Assembly: GCF_018603905.1 (NCBI RefSeq)
Contig: NZ_JAHFZZ010000005.1
Span: forward strand, 62,001-126,000
Source of the DNA: Nonomuraea sp. NEAU-A123
GTDB taxonomy: Bacteria > Actinomycetota > Actinomycetes > Streptosporangiales > Streptosporangiaceae
Direction: 5' to 3'
Length of the DNA: 64,000 bases
Both the position numbers and the translations under genes were made by a program. Every line of letters begins with the position of its first letter. Position 1 is the stretch's first letter. The notes beneath the pieces are model-generated. The model was not told the origin of the DNA and ran no database searches. It worked only from the letters and a program-made list of their open reading frames with translations. This document shows, in pieces, positions 17,105-24,763 of this stretch.

Positions 17105-17851
17105 ATGTCCACCCTTGAGATCCGTGACCTGAAGGTCGCCGTCGAGGACAAGGAAATCCTGCGCGGCGTCAACCTCACCGTGCAGTCGGGGAAGACCCAC
17201 GCCATCATGGGGCCCAACGGCTCCGGCAAGTCCACCCTCGCCTACGCCATCGCCGGGCACCCGAAATACACCATCACGAGCGGCGAGGTGCTGCTCGACG
17301 GCGTCGATCTGCTGGCGCTGACCGTCGACGAGCGGGCCCGCGCCGGCCTGTTCCTCGCCATGCAGTACCCGGTCGAGGTCCCCGGCGTGTCGGTGTCCAA
17401 CTTCCTGCGCACCGCGGTGACCTCGGTCCGCGGCGAGGCGCCCAAGCTGCGCCAGTTCGCCAAGGACCTCAAGAGCGGCATGGACGCGCTGGCCATCGAC
17501 GCCGCGTTCGCCCAGCGCAACCTCAACGAGGGTTTCTCCGGCGGCGAGAAGAAGCGCCACGAGATCCTCCAGTTGGAGCTGCTCCGGCCGAAGATCGCGG
17601 TGCTCGACGAGACCGACTCCGGGCTCGACGTCGACGCGCTGCGCGTGGTGTCCGAGGGCATCAACCGCTTCCGCGCCTCGGGTGACACGGGTGTCCTGCT
17701 GATCACGCACTACACCCGCATCCTGCGGTACGTGAAGCCCGACTTCGTGCACGTCTTCGCCGGTGGCAAGATCGTGGAGGAGGGCGGGCCGGAGCTGGCC
17801 GACAAGCTCGAGGCCGAGGGCTACGAGCAGTACACGAAGGCATCTGTATGA
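17105..17851 (+). CDS. sufC: Fe-S cluster assembly ATPase SufC
   Basis: A 248-residue soluble ABC-type ATPase. Walker A is GPNGSGKST near residue 37, the signature is FSGGEKKRHEIL, and Walker B is IAVLDETDSGLDVDALR, the variant sequence that marks SufC. It binds SufB and SufD and drives conformational change in the scaffold. It starts 5 nt after the Rieske gene and ends in an ATGA overlap with sufS. Confidence 0.97.
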   Translation: MSTLEIRDLKVAVEDKEILRGVNLTVQSGKTHAIMGPNGSGKSTLAYAIAGHPKYTITSGEVLLDGVDLLALTVDERARAGLFLAMQYPVEVPGVSVSNFLRTAVTSVRGEAPKLRQFAKDLKSGMDALAIDAAFAQRNLNEGFSGGEKKRHEILQLELLRPKIAVLDETDSGLDVDALRVVSEGINRFRASGDTGVLLITHYTRILRYVKPDFVHVFAGGKIVEEGGPELADKLEAEGYEQYTKASV

Positions 17852-19110
17852 CTTCCACCAGCTTGGACGTGGAGAGGATCAGGAAGGACTTCCCGGTTCT
17901 CTCCCGCGAGCTGCCCGGCGGGCGTCCGCTCGTCTATCTCGACTCGGGCAACTCCTCCCAGAAGCCCACCGCGGTCGTCGAGACCATGCGCGAGCACCTG
18001 GCGATGCACTACAGCAACGTCGGGCGCGCCATGCACGTGCTCGGCGCGGAGTCGACCGAGGCCTACGAGAGCGCGCGTGACAAGGTGGCCGACTTCATCG
18101 GCGCTCCGTCGCGCGACGAGGTGATCTTCACCAAGAACGCCTCCGAGGCGCTCAACCTGGTCGCCTACTCCTTCGGCAACCCGGCCAACACCGACCCTCG
18201 CTTCACCCTCGGCCCCGGCGACGAGGTCGTCATCTCCGAGATGGAGCACCACTCCAACATCGTGCCGTGGCAGTTCCTGGTGCAGCGCACCGGGGCGACG
18301 CTCAAGTGGTTCGGTGTCACGGACGACGGTCGCCTTGATATTTCGGATATTTCAGGACTGATCACTGAGCGCACGAAGATCGTGTCGATCGCGCATCAGT
18401 CCAACGTGCTCGGCACCATCAACCCGGTGGCCGATGTGCTGCGCCGGGCCCGTGAAGTGGGCGCGCTGGTGATGCTCGACGCCTCCCAGTCGGTCCCGCA
18501 CCACGCCGTGAACATGGCCGAGCTGGGCGCCGACTTCGTCGCCTTCACCGGCCACAAGATGGTCGGTCCCTCGGGCATCGGTGTGCTCTGGGGCCGGGCC
18601 GAGCTGCTCGACGCCATGCCCCCGTTCATGGGCGGCGGCGAGATGATCGAGGCGGTCTGGATGGACCACTCGACGTACGCGCCGGTGCCGCACAAGTTCG
18701 AGGCGGGCACGCCGCCGATCGTCGAGGCCATCGGTCTCGGCGCGGCCGTCGACTACCTGACCGGCGTCGGCATGGAGGCCATCGAGGCGCACGAGCGCGG
18801 CCTGACGGCCTACGCGCTCGACGCGCTGCGCGAGGTCCCCACGCTGCGCCTGATCGGGCCCGAGTCCCTCGACCAGCGGGGCGCCATCCTGTCGTTCACG
18901 CTCGGTGGCATCCACCCGCACGACGTCGGACAGCTGCTCGACGACGAGTTCGGCATCGCGGTACGCGTCGGGCACCACTGCGCCCGGCCGCTCCACCTGA
19001 GGTTCGGAATACCGGCGACCACCCGGGCGTCGTTCTACCTGTACAACACCACGGGCGAGATCGACGCCCTGGTCCGCGGCCTCCATCATGTTCAGAAGGT
19101 GTTCGCATAG
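17848..19110 (+). CDS. sufS: Cysteine desulfurase SufS
   Basis: A 420-residue PLP enzyme of the group II desulfurases. The PLP lysine is K237 (FTGHKMVGPSG), and the persulfide cysteine is C378 in RVGHHCARPLHLRFG, on the short group II loop. It converts L-cysteine to alanine and passes sulfane sulfur to SufU, whose gene follows 3 nt after the stop. The start overlaps sufC. Confidence 0.97.
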   Translation: MTSTSLDVERIRKDFPVLSRELPGGRPLVYLDSGNSSQKPTAVVETMREHLAMHYSNVGRAMHVLGAESTEAYESARDKVADFIGAPSRDEVIFTKNASEALNLVAYSFGNPANTDPRFTLGPGDEVVISEMEHHSNIVPWQFLVQRTGATLKWFGVTDDGRLDISDISGLITERTKIVSIAHQSNVLGTINPVADVLRRAREVGALVMLDASQSVPHHAVNMAELGADFVAFTGHKMVGPSGIGVLWGRAELLDAMPPFMGGGEMIEAVWMDHSTYAPVPHKFEAGTPPIVEAIGLGAAVDYLTGVGMEAIEAHERGLTAYALDALREVPTLRLIGPESLDQRGAILSFTLGGIHPHDVGQLLDDEFGIAVRVGHHCARPLHLRFGIPATTRASFYLYNTTGEIDALVRGLHHVQKVFA

Positions 19111-19112
19111 CC

Positions 19113-19553
19113 ATGATCGGCGAGTCGATGTACCAGGAACTGATCCTGGAACACTACAAGCACCCGCAAGGGCGGGGGCTGCGTGACCCGTACGACGCCG
19201 AGGTTCACCACGTGAACCCCACGTGCGGCGACGAGATCACGCTCCGGGTCAAGTTGGGCGACGGCGGCAAGATCGAGGACGTCTCCTACGACGGGCAGGG
19301 CTGTTCGATCAGCCAGGCCGCCGCTTCGGTGTTGCACGAGCTGACCACCGGCTCGACGGTCGAGGACACGCTGTCCGTGGTCGACGAGTTCACCCGCCTC
19401 ATGCAGGGCAGGGGAAAGGTGGAGGCCGACGAGGACGTGCTCGGTGACGCGGTGGCGTTCGCGGGCGTGGCCAAGTTCCCCGCGCGGGTCAAGTGCGCGC
19501 TGTTGTCGTGGATGGCCTACAAGGACGCTGTTGTGAGGAGTGCTGCGCGATGA
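19113..19553 (+). CDS. sufU: SufU sulfur-transfer protein
   Basis: A 146-residue SufU/IscU-like protein with the zinc/sulfur-binding residues in NPTCGDEI, GQGCSISQAAASVL and VKCALLSW. It includes the insertion between the second and third motifs that separates SufU from IscU. It acts as zinc-dependent sulfur acceptor for SufS. It overlaps the next gene (ATGA). Confidence 0.95.
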   Translation: MIGESMYQELILEHYKHPQGRGLRDPYDAEVHHVNPTCGDEITLRVKLGDGGKIEDVSYDGQGCSISQAAASVLHELTTGSTVEDTLSVVDEFTRLMQGRGKVEADEDVLGDAVAFAGVAKFPARVKCALLSWMAYKDAVVRSAAR

Positions 19554-19909
19554 GCAAGCCGGTGGAGACGCCGACCGGGTTCGATGGTGAGGCCACCGTC
19601 GATGAGGTCATGGAGGCGCTCAAGGACGTCGTCGACCCCGAGCTCGGCATCAATGTCGTCGACCTGGGCCTGATCTACGGGCTCAACCTCGACCCCGCCG
19701 AGGGCGGCAGGCCGGTGGCCACCATCGACATGACGCTGACCAGCGCGGCCTGCCCGCTGACCGATGTCATCGAGGATCAGGCGCATTCCGCGCTCGAGGG
19801 CATGGTTTCGGATGTTAAGATCAATTGGGTCTGGCTCCCGCCGTGGGGACCGGACAAGATCACTGACGAAGGGCGCGAGCAGCTTCGTATGCTAGGCTTC
19901 AACGTCTGA
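19550..19909 (+). CDS. sufT: SufT-like DUF59/MIP18 metal-sulfur cluster assembly factor
   Basis: A 119-residue DUF59 protein with DPELGINVVDLGLIYGL and the conserved cysteine stretch MTLTSAACPLTDVIEDQ, ending in the typical LPPWGPDKITDEGREQLRMLGF. In actinobacteria it closes the suf operon and is thought to help Fe-S maturation or transfer. The ATG at 19550 overlaps the sufU stop; an in-frame upstream start at 19493 would lie inside sufU. Confidence 0.93.
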   Translation: MSKPVETPTGFDGEATVDEVMEALKDVVDPELGINVVDLGLIYGLNLDPAEGGRPVATIDMTLTSAACPLTDVIEDQAHSALEGMVSDVKINWVWLPPWGPDKITDEGREQLRMLGFNV

Positions 19910-19921
19910 TCATTGCTGTAG

Positions 19922-19943
19922 GGCTGGCATCTTGGTGTCAGCC
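19922..19943 (+). terminator. Hairpin after the suf operon
   Basis: GGCTGGCA (19922-19929) pairs with TGTCAGCC (19936-19943) over a 6-nt loop, with one G-T pair. It starts 12 nt after the sufT stop. No T tract follows, so termination would be weak or factor-dependent. Confidence 0.5.
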
Positions 19944-19979
19944 GCTTCAGCCTGCCGAAGTCTGAATCTCGGACTACTC

Positions 19980-20158
19980 GGGGAATACATGGTGTCTTCC
20001 CCGTGTTGGCAACACGTGCACCTAACGCACCAACGTGCGTTTCACGCCGCCTGCGGCCGGCAAATGGGTGCGCGTAGACGGCCCGTCCTCCGGGCCAGTC
20101 CCCACCCAGCGGATGCCGACCATCCGCGCCTCGCAATGAAAGTACGGCTCCGCCGTAC
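19980..20158 (+). promoter_or_regulatory. Hairpin-rich leader of the DEAD-box helicase gene
   Basis: The roughly 300-bp gap between sufT and the helicase has no gene but holds consecutive perfect hairpins: GGGGAA/TTCCCC (19980-20002), CGTGTT-GGC-AACACG (20002-20016), AACGCAC-CAAC-GTGCGTT (20024-20041), GGCCCG/CGGGCC (20080-20096) and GTACGGC-TCC-GCCGTAC (20142-20158). They fit a structured 5' untranslated region; cold-inducible RNA-helicase mRNAs often carry such leaders. No known riboswitch class was recognised. Confidence 0.5.
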
Positions 20159-20218
20159 GTCCCGGCTCGTCCTTTTCGCAGAAGTGACGCGCCACTCTGA
20201 CTGAAAGGCACGAAGTTC

Positions 20219-22039
20219 GTGACCATGCTTGACGCTGTCCTGCCCGAGCTCAACGAGAACACCCCCGAGCCGGGTCCGTCCGAATTCGAGCTGCTCGGCC
20301 TGCCGAAGCCGCTCATCACCGGACTGGCCAAGCAGGGCATAGCCAGCCCGTTCCCCATCCAGAGCGCGACGATCCCCGACGTCCTCACCGGCGCCAACGT
20401 GCTCGGCCGCGGCCAGACCGGCTCCGGCAAGACCCTCGCCTTCGGCCTGCCCCTCATGGCCCGCATCTCCGGCGTCCGGCCCACCCCGGGTCGCCCCCGC
20501 GCGATGATCCTCGTCCCCACCCGTGAGCTCGCGCTCCAGGTGCACGACGCCCTTGAGCCGCTCGGCCGGGGCCTCGGCCTGCGCATGAAGGTCATCGTCG
20601 GCGGCATGTCGATGGGCAAGCAGATCGAGGCGCTGCGCCGTGGCGTCGACGTTCTCATCGCCACCCCCGGCCGCCTGGGCGACCTCATCCGGCAGGGTGA
20701 GTGCTCGCTGGGCGACATCGAGGTCAGCGTCCTCGACGAGGCCGACCACATGTGCGACCTCGGCTTCTTCCCCGTCGTCACCGAGCTGCTCGCGCAGACC
20801 CCGGCCGACGGGCAGCGGCTGCTGTTCTCCGCCACGCTCGACGGCGACGTCGACAAGCTGGTGCGGCGCTTCCTCAAGGACCCGATCACGCACTCCGTGG
20901 CGCCCGCGACCTCCCCGGTCGAGCTCATGGAGCACCACGTGATCCAGGTGACCCGTGACGACAAGTTCGACGTCACCGCGGAGATCGCCAACCGCGAGGG
21001 CCGTACGATCATCTTCGTCCGCACCCAGCACGGCGTCGACCGGCTGTGCAAGCAGCTGGCCCGCGTCGGCATCAAGTCGGGCGGCCTGCACGGCGGCAAG
21101 CGCCAGAACCAGCGCACCCGCATCCTGGCCGAGTTCCGCGAGGGCTCCGTCAACGTGCTGGTCTGCACCGACGTCGCGGCGCGCGGCATCCACGTCGACA
21201 ACATCAGCCTCGTGCTGCACGTCGACCCGCCGCAGGACCACAAGAGCTACCTGCACCGCGGTGGCCGCACCGCCCGCGCCGGCGAGAAGGGCACCGTCGT
21301 CACGCTGGTGCTGCCGAGCGAGCGCCGCTCGACCGACCAGCTCACCCGCAGGGCCGGGATCCACCCGTTCCGCCTCAAGGCCGAGCCGGGCAACCCGCGC
21401 CTGTCCGAGGTGACCGGCGCTCGCATCCCGAGCGGCGAGCCCGTCCCCGTCTGGGAGCCCGACGTCCGCAAGCCGCTGCGCCCCCGCCGTGAAGGCGGCC
21501 ACAGTGGCTCCGACCGTCGCGGCCGCCGTCCGCGCCGTGAGTTCGACGGCGAGCGCCGTCCGCGCCGCCACGAGGACGGCCAGCGCCCCTTCGTCGCGGG
21601 CGACGACCGGCGTCCCCGTCGTCACGACGGTGACGACCGCTACCCGCGCCGGCACGAGGGCGGCACGCCGGAGCCCCGCACGACCGGCGACGACCGTAAC
21701 AACGACCGCGGCCAGGCCGGCGGCTTCCGCGGCGGTGACCGTGGCCCGCGTGGCGGCGGCTTCCGCTCGGACGACCGTGCCCCCCGCACGGACGCCCCGC
21801 GTGGCGGCTTCCGCTCCGACGACCGTCAGAGCGGCCCCCGCTCCGACGACCGTGGTCAGGGCGGCGGCTACCGTTCGAACGACCGTCAGGGTGGCTTCCG
21901 CTCGGACGACCGCGGCACCCGCGCCCCCAGTGGCGACCGTGGCCGTCCGTTCACGGCCGACCGCGACCGCCCCGCCCGCTCCGACGACCGCGGCAACGGC
22001 GGTTTCCGCAGCGGCACCAGCCGCCGCTTCGACCGCTGA
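20219..22039 (+). CDS. DEAD-box ATP-dependent RNA helicase with RGG/GGFRSDDR-repeat tail
   Basis: A 606-residue helicase. The core (about residues 20-400) has the Q motif (FPIQSATIP), motif I (GRGQTGSGKTL), motif II as DEAD (VLDEADHM), motif III (FSATL), and motif VI (HRGGRTARAG). The C-terminal 200 residues are low complexity, rich in Arg, Asp and Gly, with repeated GGFRSDDR-like units that favour RNA binding or condensation. It probably unwinds structured RNA in ribosome assembly or cold adaptation. The GTG at 20219 and ATG at 20225 are both possible starts. A long hairpin-rich leader precedes it. Confidence 0.93.
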   Translation: MTMLDAVLPELNENTPEPGPSEFELLGLPKPLITGLAKQGIASPFPIQSATIPDVLTGANVLGRGQTGSGKTLAFGLPLMARISGVRPTPGRPRAMILVPTRELALQVHDALEPLGRGLGLRMKVIVGGMSMGKQIEALRRGVDVLIATPGRLGDLIRQGECSLGDIEVSVLDEADHMCDLGFFPVVTELLAQTPADGQRLLFSATLDGDVDKLVRRFLKDPITHSVAPATSPVELMEHHVIQVTRDDKFDVTAEIANREGRTIIFVRTQHGVDRLCKQLARVGIKSGGLHGGKRQNQRTRILAEFREGSVNVLVCTDVAARGIHVDNISLVLHVDPPQDHKSYLHRGGRTARAGEKGTVVTLVLPSERRSTDQLTRRAGIHPFRLKAEPGNPRLSEVTGARIPSGEPVPVWEPDVRKPLRPRREGGHSGSDRRGRRPRREFDGERRPRRHEDGQRPFVAGDDRRPRRHDGDDRYPRRHEGGTPEPRTTGDDRNNDRGQAGGFRGGDRGPRGGGFRSDDRAPRTDAPRGGFRSDDRQSGPRSDDRGQGGGYRSNDRQGGFRSDDRGTRAPSGDRGRPFTADRDRPARSDDRGNGGFRSGTSRRFDR

Positions 22040-22079
22040 CACCGGCGGGTCACCAGTGACCCACCGCTGATCGACACAC

Positions 22080-22131
22080 GGCGCTGCCCGCCGTACCCCT
22101 TTCGCGGGGGTACGGCGGGCAGCGCCATTTT
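22080..22131. terminator. Bidirectional terminator with a 20-bp perfect stem
   Basis: GGCGCTGCCCGCCGTACCCC (22080-22099) and its exact complement at 22107-22126 enclose a 7-nt loop and are followed by ATTTT. The hairpin sits between the convergent helicase (plus) and MFS (minus) genes and can serve both. Confidence 0.9.
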
Positions 22132-22137
22132 CGCGTC

Positions 22138-23328
22138 TCATCGGGGCCGGAGCAGCGGCACTATGACGAGCCCCACCACCGCTCCGGCCATGATGACCAC
22201 CGGCGGCGCGACCAACTGGGCGGCCGAGCCCGCCACGGCGAAGCCGATGCCCTGCCAGAACATCAGGCCCGCCGTCTGGATGCTCAGCGCCCTGCCCACC
22301 ACCGGCTCCGGGGCCGCGTCCATGAGGAGCTGGTCCAGCCCCAGGTGGTGGGCCAGCCCCATACCCGACAGCACGAGCAGCCCGACCGCGAGCGGCAGCC
22401 CGGGACGCAGGCCGAAGGCGAGCTGCGGCAGGAACATCAGCAGCGCCAGCGGCACAACGAGCCGCAGGCGGCGGGCGGGCGAGGGGATCCACAGGCACAG
22501 CACCTCACCCAGCACCGTGCCGACCGGCAGCGCCGACATGAGCAGCCCCAGCCCCACGGTGCCGAATCCGGCCAGTTGGGCGTACGGCGCCGCCAGCGCC
22601 TCGGGCGTCACCCCGATGGCGGGGACGGCCCAGCCGAACACGAGCACGCGGCGCAGCCGTACCAGCCGGAAGATCTTCCCCAGCCCCGTCAGCGAGTCAC
22701 GGACGAGCGAGAGCGAGGTGGCCGAGGTGATGGCGGGACGGGCCTTGACCCCCGCGGCCAGCAGCGCCGCCGACGCCAGGAAGGCGCCGGTGTTCAGAAG
22801 GAGCGCGGCGCGTGGTGTCAGCACGATGAGCAGCAGCCCGCCGAGAGCGAACCCGCCCACCTGCGCACCCTGCGCCACCAGCCGGAACAGGCTGCGGCCC
22901 GCGATGTAGACGTCGCCGTCGAGGATGCGCGGCAGCAACGCCGCCCGCGCGCCCGCGAAGACCGGGGCCACCAGGCCCATCCCGAACGCCAGCACCAGCA
23001 CCACGCCGACGGGCGAGCCGGGCAGCGCCATCGCCGCGGCCAGCGCGGCCGTCGTCAGGTTGCAGCCCACCAGCAGGCGCCGGATGGCCACTCGATCGGC
23101 CAGCGCCGACAGCAGCACGCCACCGAACAGGTAGGGGACGAACGCGACGGTGAACACCAGCGCGGCCAGGAAGGGCGAGCGGGTCTGGCGGTAGACCAGC
23201 ACGGTCAGGGCGAACTGGGTCACGATCGTGCCCAGCATGCAGATGACGTGCGACAGGAAGATCGCCCGGAACTCGGGCACGGCTAGCGCGTCACGGTAGC
23301 GGGCTCGGGCGGCCGCCGGCTGGTTCAT
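22138..23328 (-). CDS. MFS transporter, candidate exporter of the P450/pentapeptide locus
   Basis: A 396-residue protein with about twelve helices, in the drug-efflux type of MFS with an N-terminal FLSHVICMLGTIVTQFALTVLVY and loop LADRVAIRRLLVG. It lies on the same strand as, and downstream of, the P450 and the 18-bp MRYAY gene, separated from them by a strong hairpin (23351-23382). The start ATG at 23328 follows a GGGGGGAAC stretch. Export of a cross-linked tripeptide is inferred from position only; a general efflux pump is equally possible from sequence. Confidence 0.82.
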   Translation of the reverse strand: MNQPAAARARYRDALAVPEFRAIFLSHVICMLGTIVTQFALTVLVYRQTRSPFLAALVFTVAFVPYLFGGVLLSALADRVAIRRLLVGCNLTTAALAAAMALPGSPVGVVLVLAFGMGLVAPVFAGARAALLPRILDGDVYIAGRSLFRLVAQGAQVGGFALGGLLLIVLTPRAALLLNTGAFLASAALLAAGVKARPAITSATSLSLVRDSLTGLGKIFRLVRLRRVLVFGWAVPAIGVTPEALAAPYAQLAGFGTVGLGLLMSALPVGTVLGEVLCLWIPSPARRLRLVVPLALLMFLPQLAFGLRPGLPLAVGLLVLSGMGLAHHLGLDQLLMDAAPEPVVGRALSIQTAGLMFWQGIGFAVAGSAAQLVAPPVVIMAGAVVGLVIVPLLRPR

Positions 23329-23350
23329 CGAGTTCCCCCCAGGTGATGTC

Positions 23351-23382
23351 GGTCGCCGTGGCCGGCCCGGGCCACGGCGACC
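23351..23382 (-). terminator. Hairpin between the MRYAY gene and the MFS gene
   Basis: GGTCGCCGTGGCC (23351-23363) and its exact complement (23370-23382) form a 13-bp stem with a 6-nt loop, starting 6 nt after the stop of the pentapeptide gene. There is no long T tract. It could terminate or attenuate transcription from the P450 promoter before the MFS gene, or protect the short upstream message. Confidence 0.7.
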
Positions 23383-23388
23383 ATTCGG

Positions 23389-23406
23389 TCAGTAGGCGTA
23401 CCGCAT
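23389..23406 (-). CDS. 18-bp gene encoding the pentapeptide MRYAY, biarylitide-type RiPP precursor candidate
   Basis: On the minus strand ATG-CGG-TAC-GCC-TAC-TGA encodes Met-Arg-Tyr-Ala-Tyr. It begins 6 nt after the P450 stop and is preceded by GGAGGTGATC, a 10-nt exact complement of the usual 3' end of 16S rRNA, at normal spacing. Biarylitide genes (bytA, reported as MRYYH) are likewise 18 bp, lie next to a P450 that cross-links the aromatic residues at positions 3 and 5, and lose Met-Arg as leader. By analogy the product would be a Tyr-Ala-Tyr macrocycle with a Tyr-Tyr bond. In the described cluster, as I recall it, the peptide gene precedes the P450; here it follows. The peptide is too short for a homology test, so the case rests on motif, ribosome site and neighbour. 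Confidence 0.8.
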   Translation of the reverse strand: MRYAY

Positions 23407-23410
23407 GTGG

Positions 23411-23420
23411 GATCACCTCC
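23411..23420 (-). promoter_or_regulatory. Ten-base Shine-Dalgarno sequence of the MRYAY gene
   Basis: GGAGGTGATC on the minus strand is the exact complement of GATCACCTCC at the 3' end of bacterial 16S rRNA. It overlaps the P450 stop (the TGA is within GGTGATC) and ends 4 nt before the ATG at 23406. A match of this length decides in favour of real translation of the 5-codon frame. Confidence 0.85.
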
Positions 23421-24573
23421 CCAGGTCTACGGGCAGAGTCCGAACCCCTCGCAGGGTGCCGCTGTCCCACATCACCGGCTCGGCGCGCGGCCGGACGGCC
23501 GGGTAGCCGCGGGCGAGCTCCGTGAACAGCGCCCTGGTCTGCATCGTGGCGACACCGGCGCCCAGACAGGCGTGCAGGCCGCGGCCGAACCCGAGGTGGG
23601 GATTGGGGGAGCGGCCCAGCCGCAGGACGTCGGGGTCGGCAAAGACGGCCGGGTCGCGGTTGGCGGCCCCGATGATCAGCGTCACGCCCTCTCCCTCGCG
23701 GACCTTTCTGCCGCCGACTTCGGTGTCGGCCAGACAGCCGCGGGCGAGCACCTGGACCTGACTGGTGTAGCGGATCAGCTCTTCAACAGCTAAATCGGGA
23801 TTTTTGGAGAATTCGTGGATGCTGCCAGGATTGTCAGTCAGGGCGAGGAGTGAGAGCGTCAGCAACCGGGCAGAGGATTCGAAGCCGGCGTGGAAGGTCG
23901 ATCGGAGTGAATTCAGCACCAGCCGGCGATCGGCTTCACGGGTACGCCCGCTGATAAACGCGAACATGCCACCCGGATGATGGTCGACCATCCAGCGTTC
24001 CATTAACTCATCGAGTTCGGCCCGCGCGGCCATGCCCGCCGGTATCACCTCGGGGCGCAGACCGCCGTCCATGGTGTCGATGACGGGCGGGGAAACGGAG
24101 TTGAGCCAGTCGAGATCCGGGGGATCGACTCCCAGCACCTCGCAGATCGTCTCCACGGTCAGCGGGATGGCCAATTGGTGGACGAAGTCGAACTCGGCGC
24201 CCGCCAGCCCGGCCAGGCGCCGCCGTACCCGCTGCGAGGTGCGCTCGGCCAGCGCCGCGTGGTCCTGGGCCCGGTAGGCGGCGGTGAGCAGCCGCCGCAC
24301 GGGCGGGTGGTCGGGCGGATCGACGGTCTGCAACATGACCAGCTCGGCGGGCATCCGCTCGCCGAGCCGCCGCCAGTCGGAGGTGAAGCGATCCAGGCCC
24401 TTGAGTACGGCGGCGCAATCGGCATATCGGGTGAGCACCCAGGTGCCGAGTTCGCCGTACCAGAAGAACGGGTCCGTTTCGCGCCAGGCGGCATAGACGG
24501 GAGCTGGATTACGTAGTGTTTCCGGTTTTAGTAGGACACGGAGCGAATGTGGAAAGGGACTTTCCGTCGACAC
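23413..24573 (-). CDS. Cytochrome P450, probable peptide macrocyclase of the biarylitide type
   Basis: A 386-residue bacterial P450. The heme loop is LGFGRGLHACLG with Cys336 as ligand; ExxR is E265-L-I-R268; the I-helix segment is HAGFESSA (228-235), where the common acid-Thr pair is Glu-Ser. The GTG at 24573 was chosen because GGAG lies 5 nt upstream; a TTG at 24606 would add 11 residues. Codon use is less GC-rich near both ends than in neighbouring genes, suggesting acquisition. The next gene, 6 nt after the stop, encodes MRYAY, so Tyr-Tyr cross-linking of that peptide is the most likely role. Without that neighbour it would be an orphan P450. Confidence 0.88.
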   Translation of the reverse strand: MSTESPFPHSLRVLLKPETLRNPAPVYAAWRETDPFFWYGELGTWVLTRYADCAAVLKGLDRFTSDWRRLGERMPAELVMLQTVDPPDHPPVRRLLTAAYRAQDHAALAERTSQRVRRRLAGLAGAEFDFVHQLAIPLTVETICEVLGVDPPDLDWLNSVSPPVIDTMDGGLRPEVIPAGMAARAELDELMERWMVDHHPGGMFAFISGRTREADRRLVLNSLRSTFHAGFESSARLLTLSLLALTDNPGSIHEFSKNPDLAVEELIRYTSQVQVLARGCLADTEVGGRKVREGEGVTLIIGAANRDPAVFADPDVLRLGRSPNPHLGFGRGLHACLGAGVATMQTRALFTELARGYPAVRPRAEPVMWDSGTLRGVRTLPVDLGR

Positions 24574-24627
24574 CAAGTCTCCATATACCGCTAAAAATTG
24601 CTCCAATTAATGGATTTAGCCCGTGTG

Positions 24628-24656
24628 ACAATAGATGAGTAAGATGTGGGAGTCAA
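24628..24656 (-). promoter_or_regulatory. Sigma-70-type promoter of the P450/MRYAY operon
   Basis: On the minus strand TTGACT (24651-24656) and TATTGT (24628-24633) are separated by exactly 17 bp. This is one of the best vegetative promoters in the window. The predicted start site is about 45-50 nt before the P450 GTG. Confidence 0.7.
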
Positions 24657-24763
24657 CAGTGCGCTATAGCCGCCCGGTCGTCTCGCGTGGCGGACAACGG
24701 GCCGGTGACCCGTGCGCGCAGACTAGGCTTGTCACGCACGCCTGCCGACCGACGAGAGAGATC

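Noticed and set aside
20042..22498. An 818-codon minus-strand frame across the helicase
   Set aside because: Antisense shadow of the repeat-rich helicase gene; no motif, composition typical of a wrong frame.
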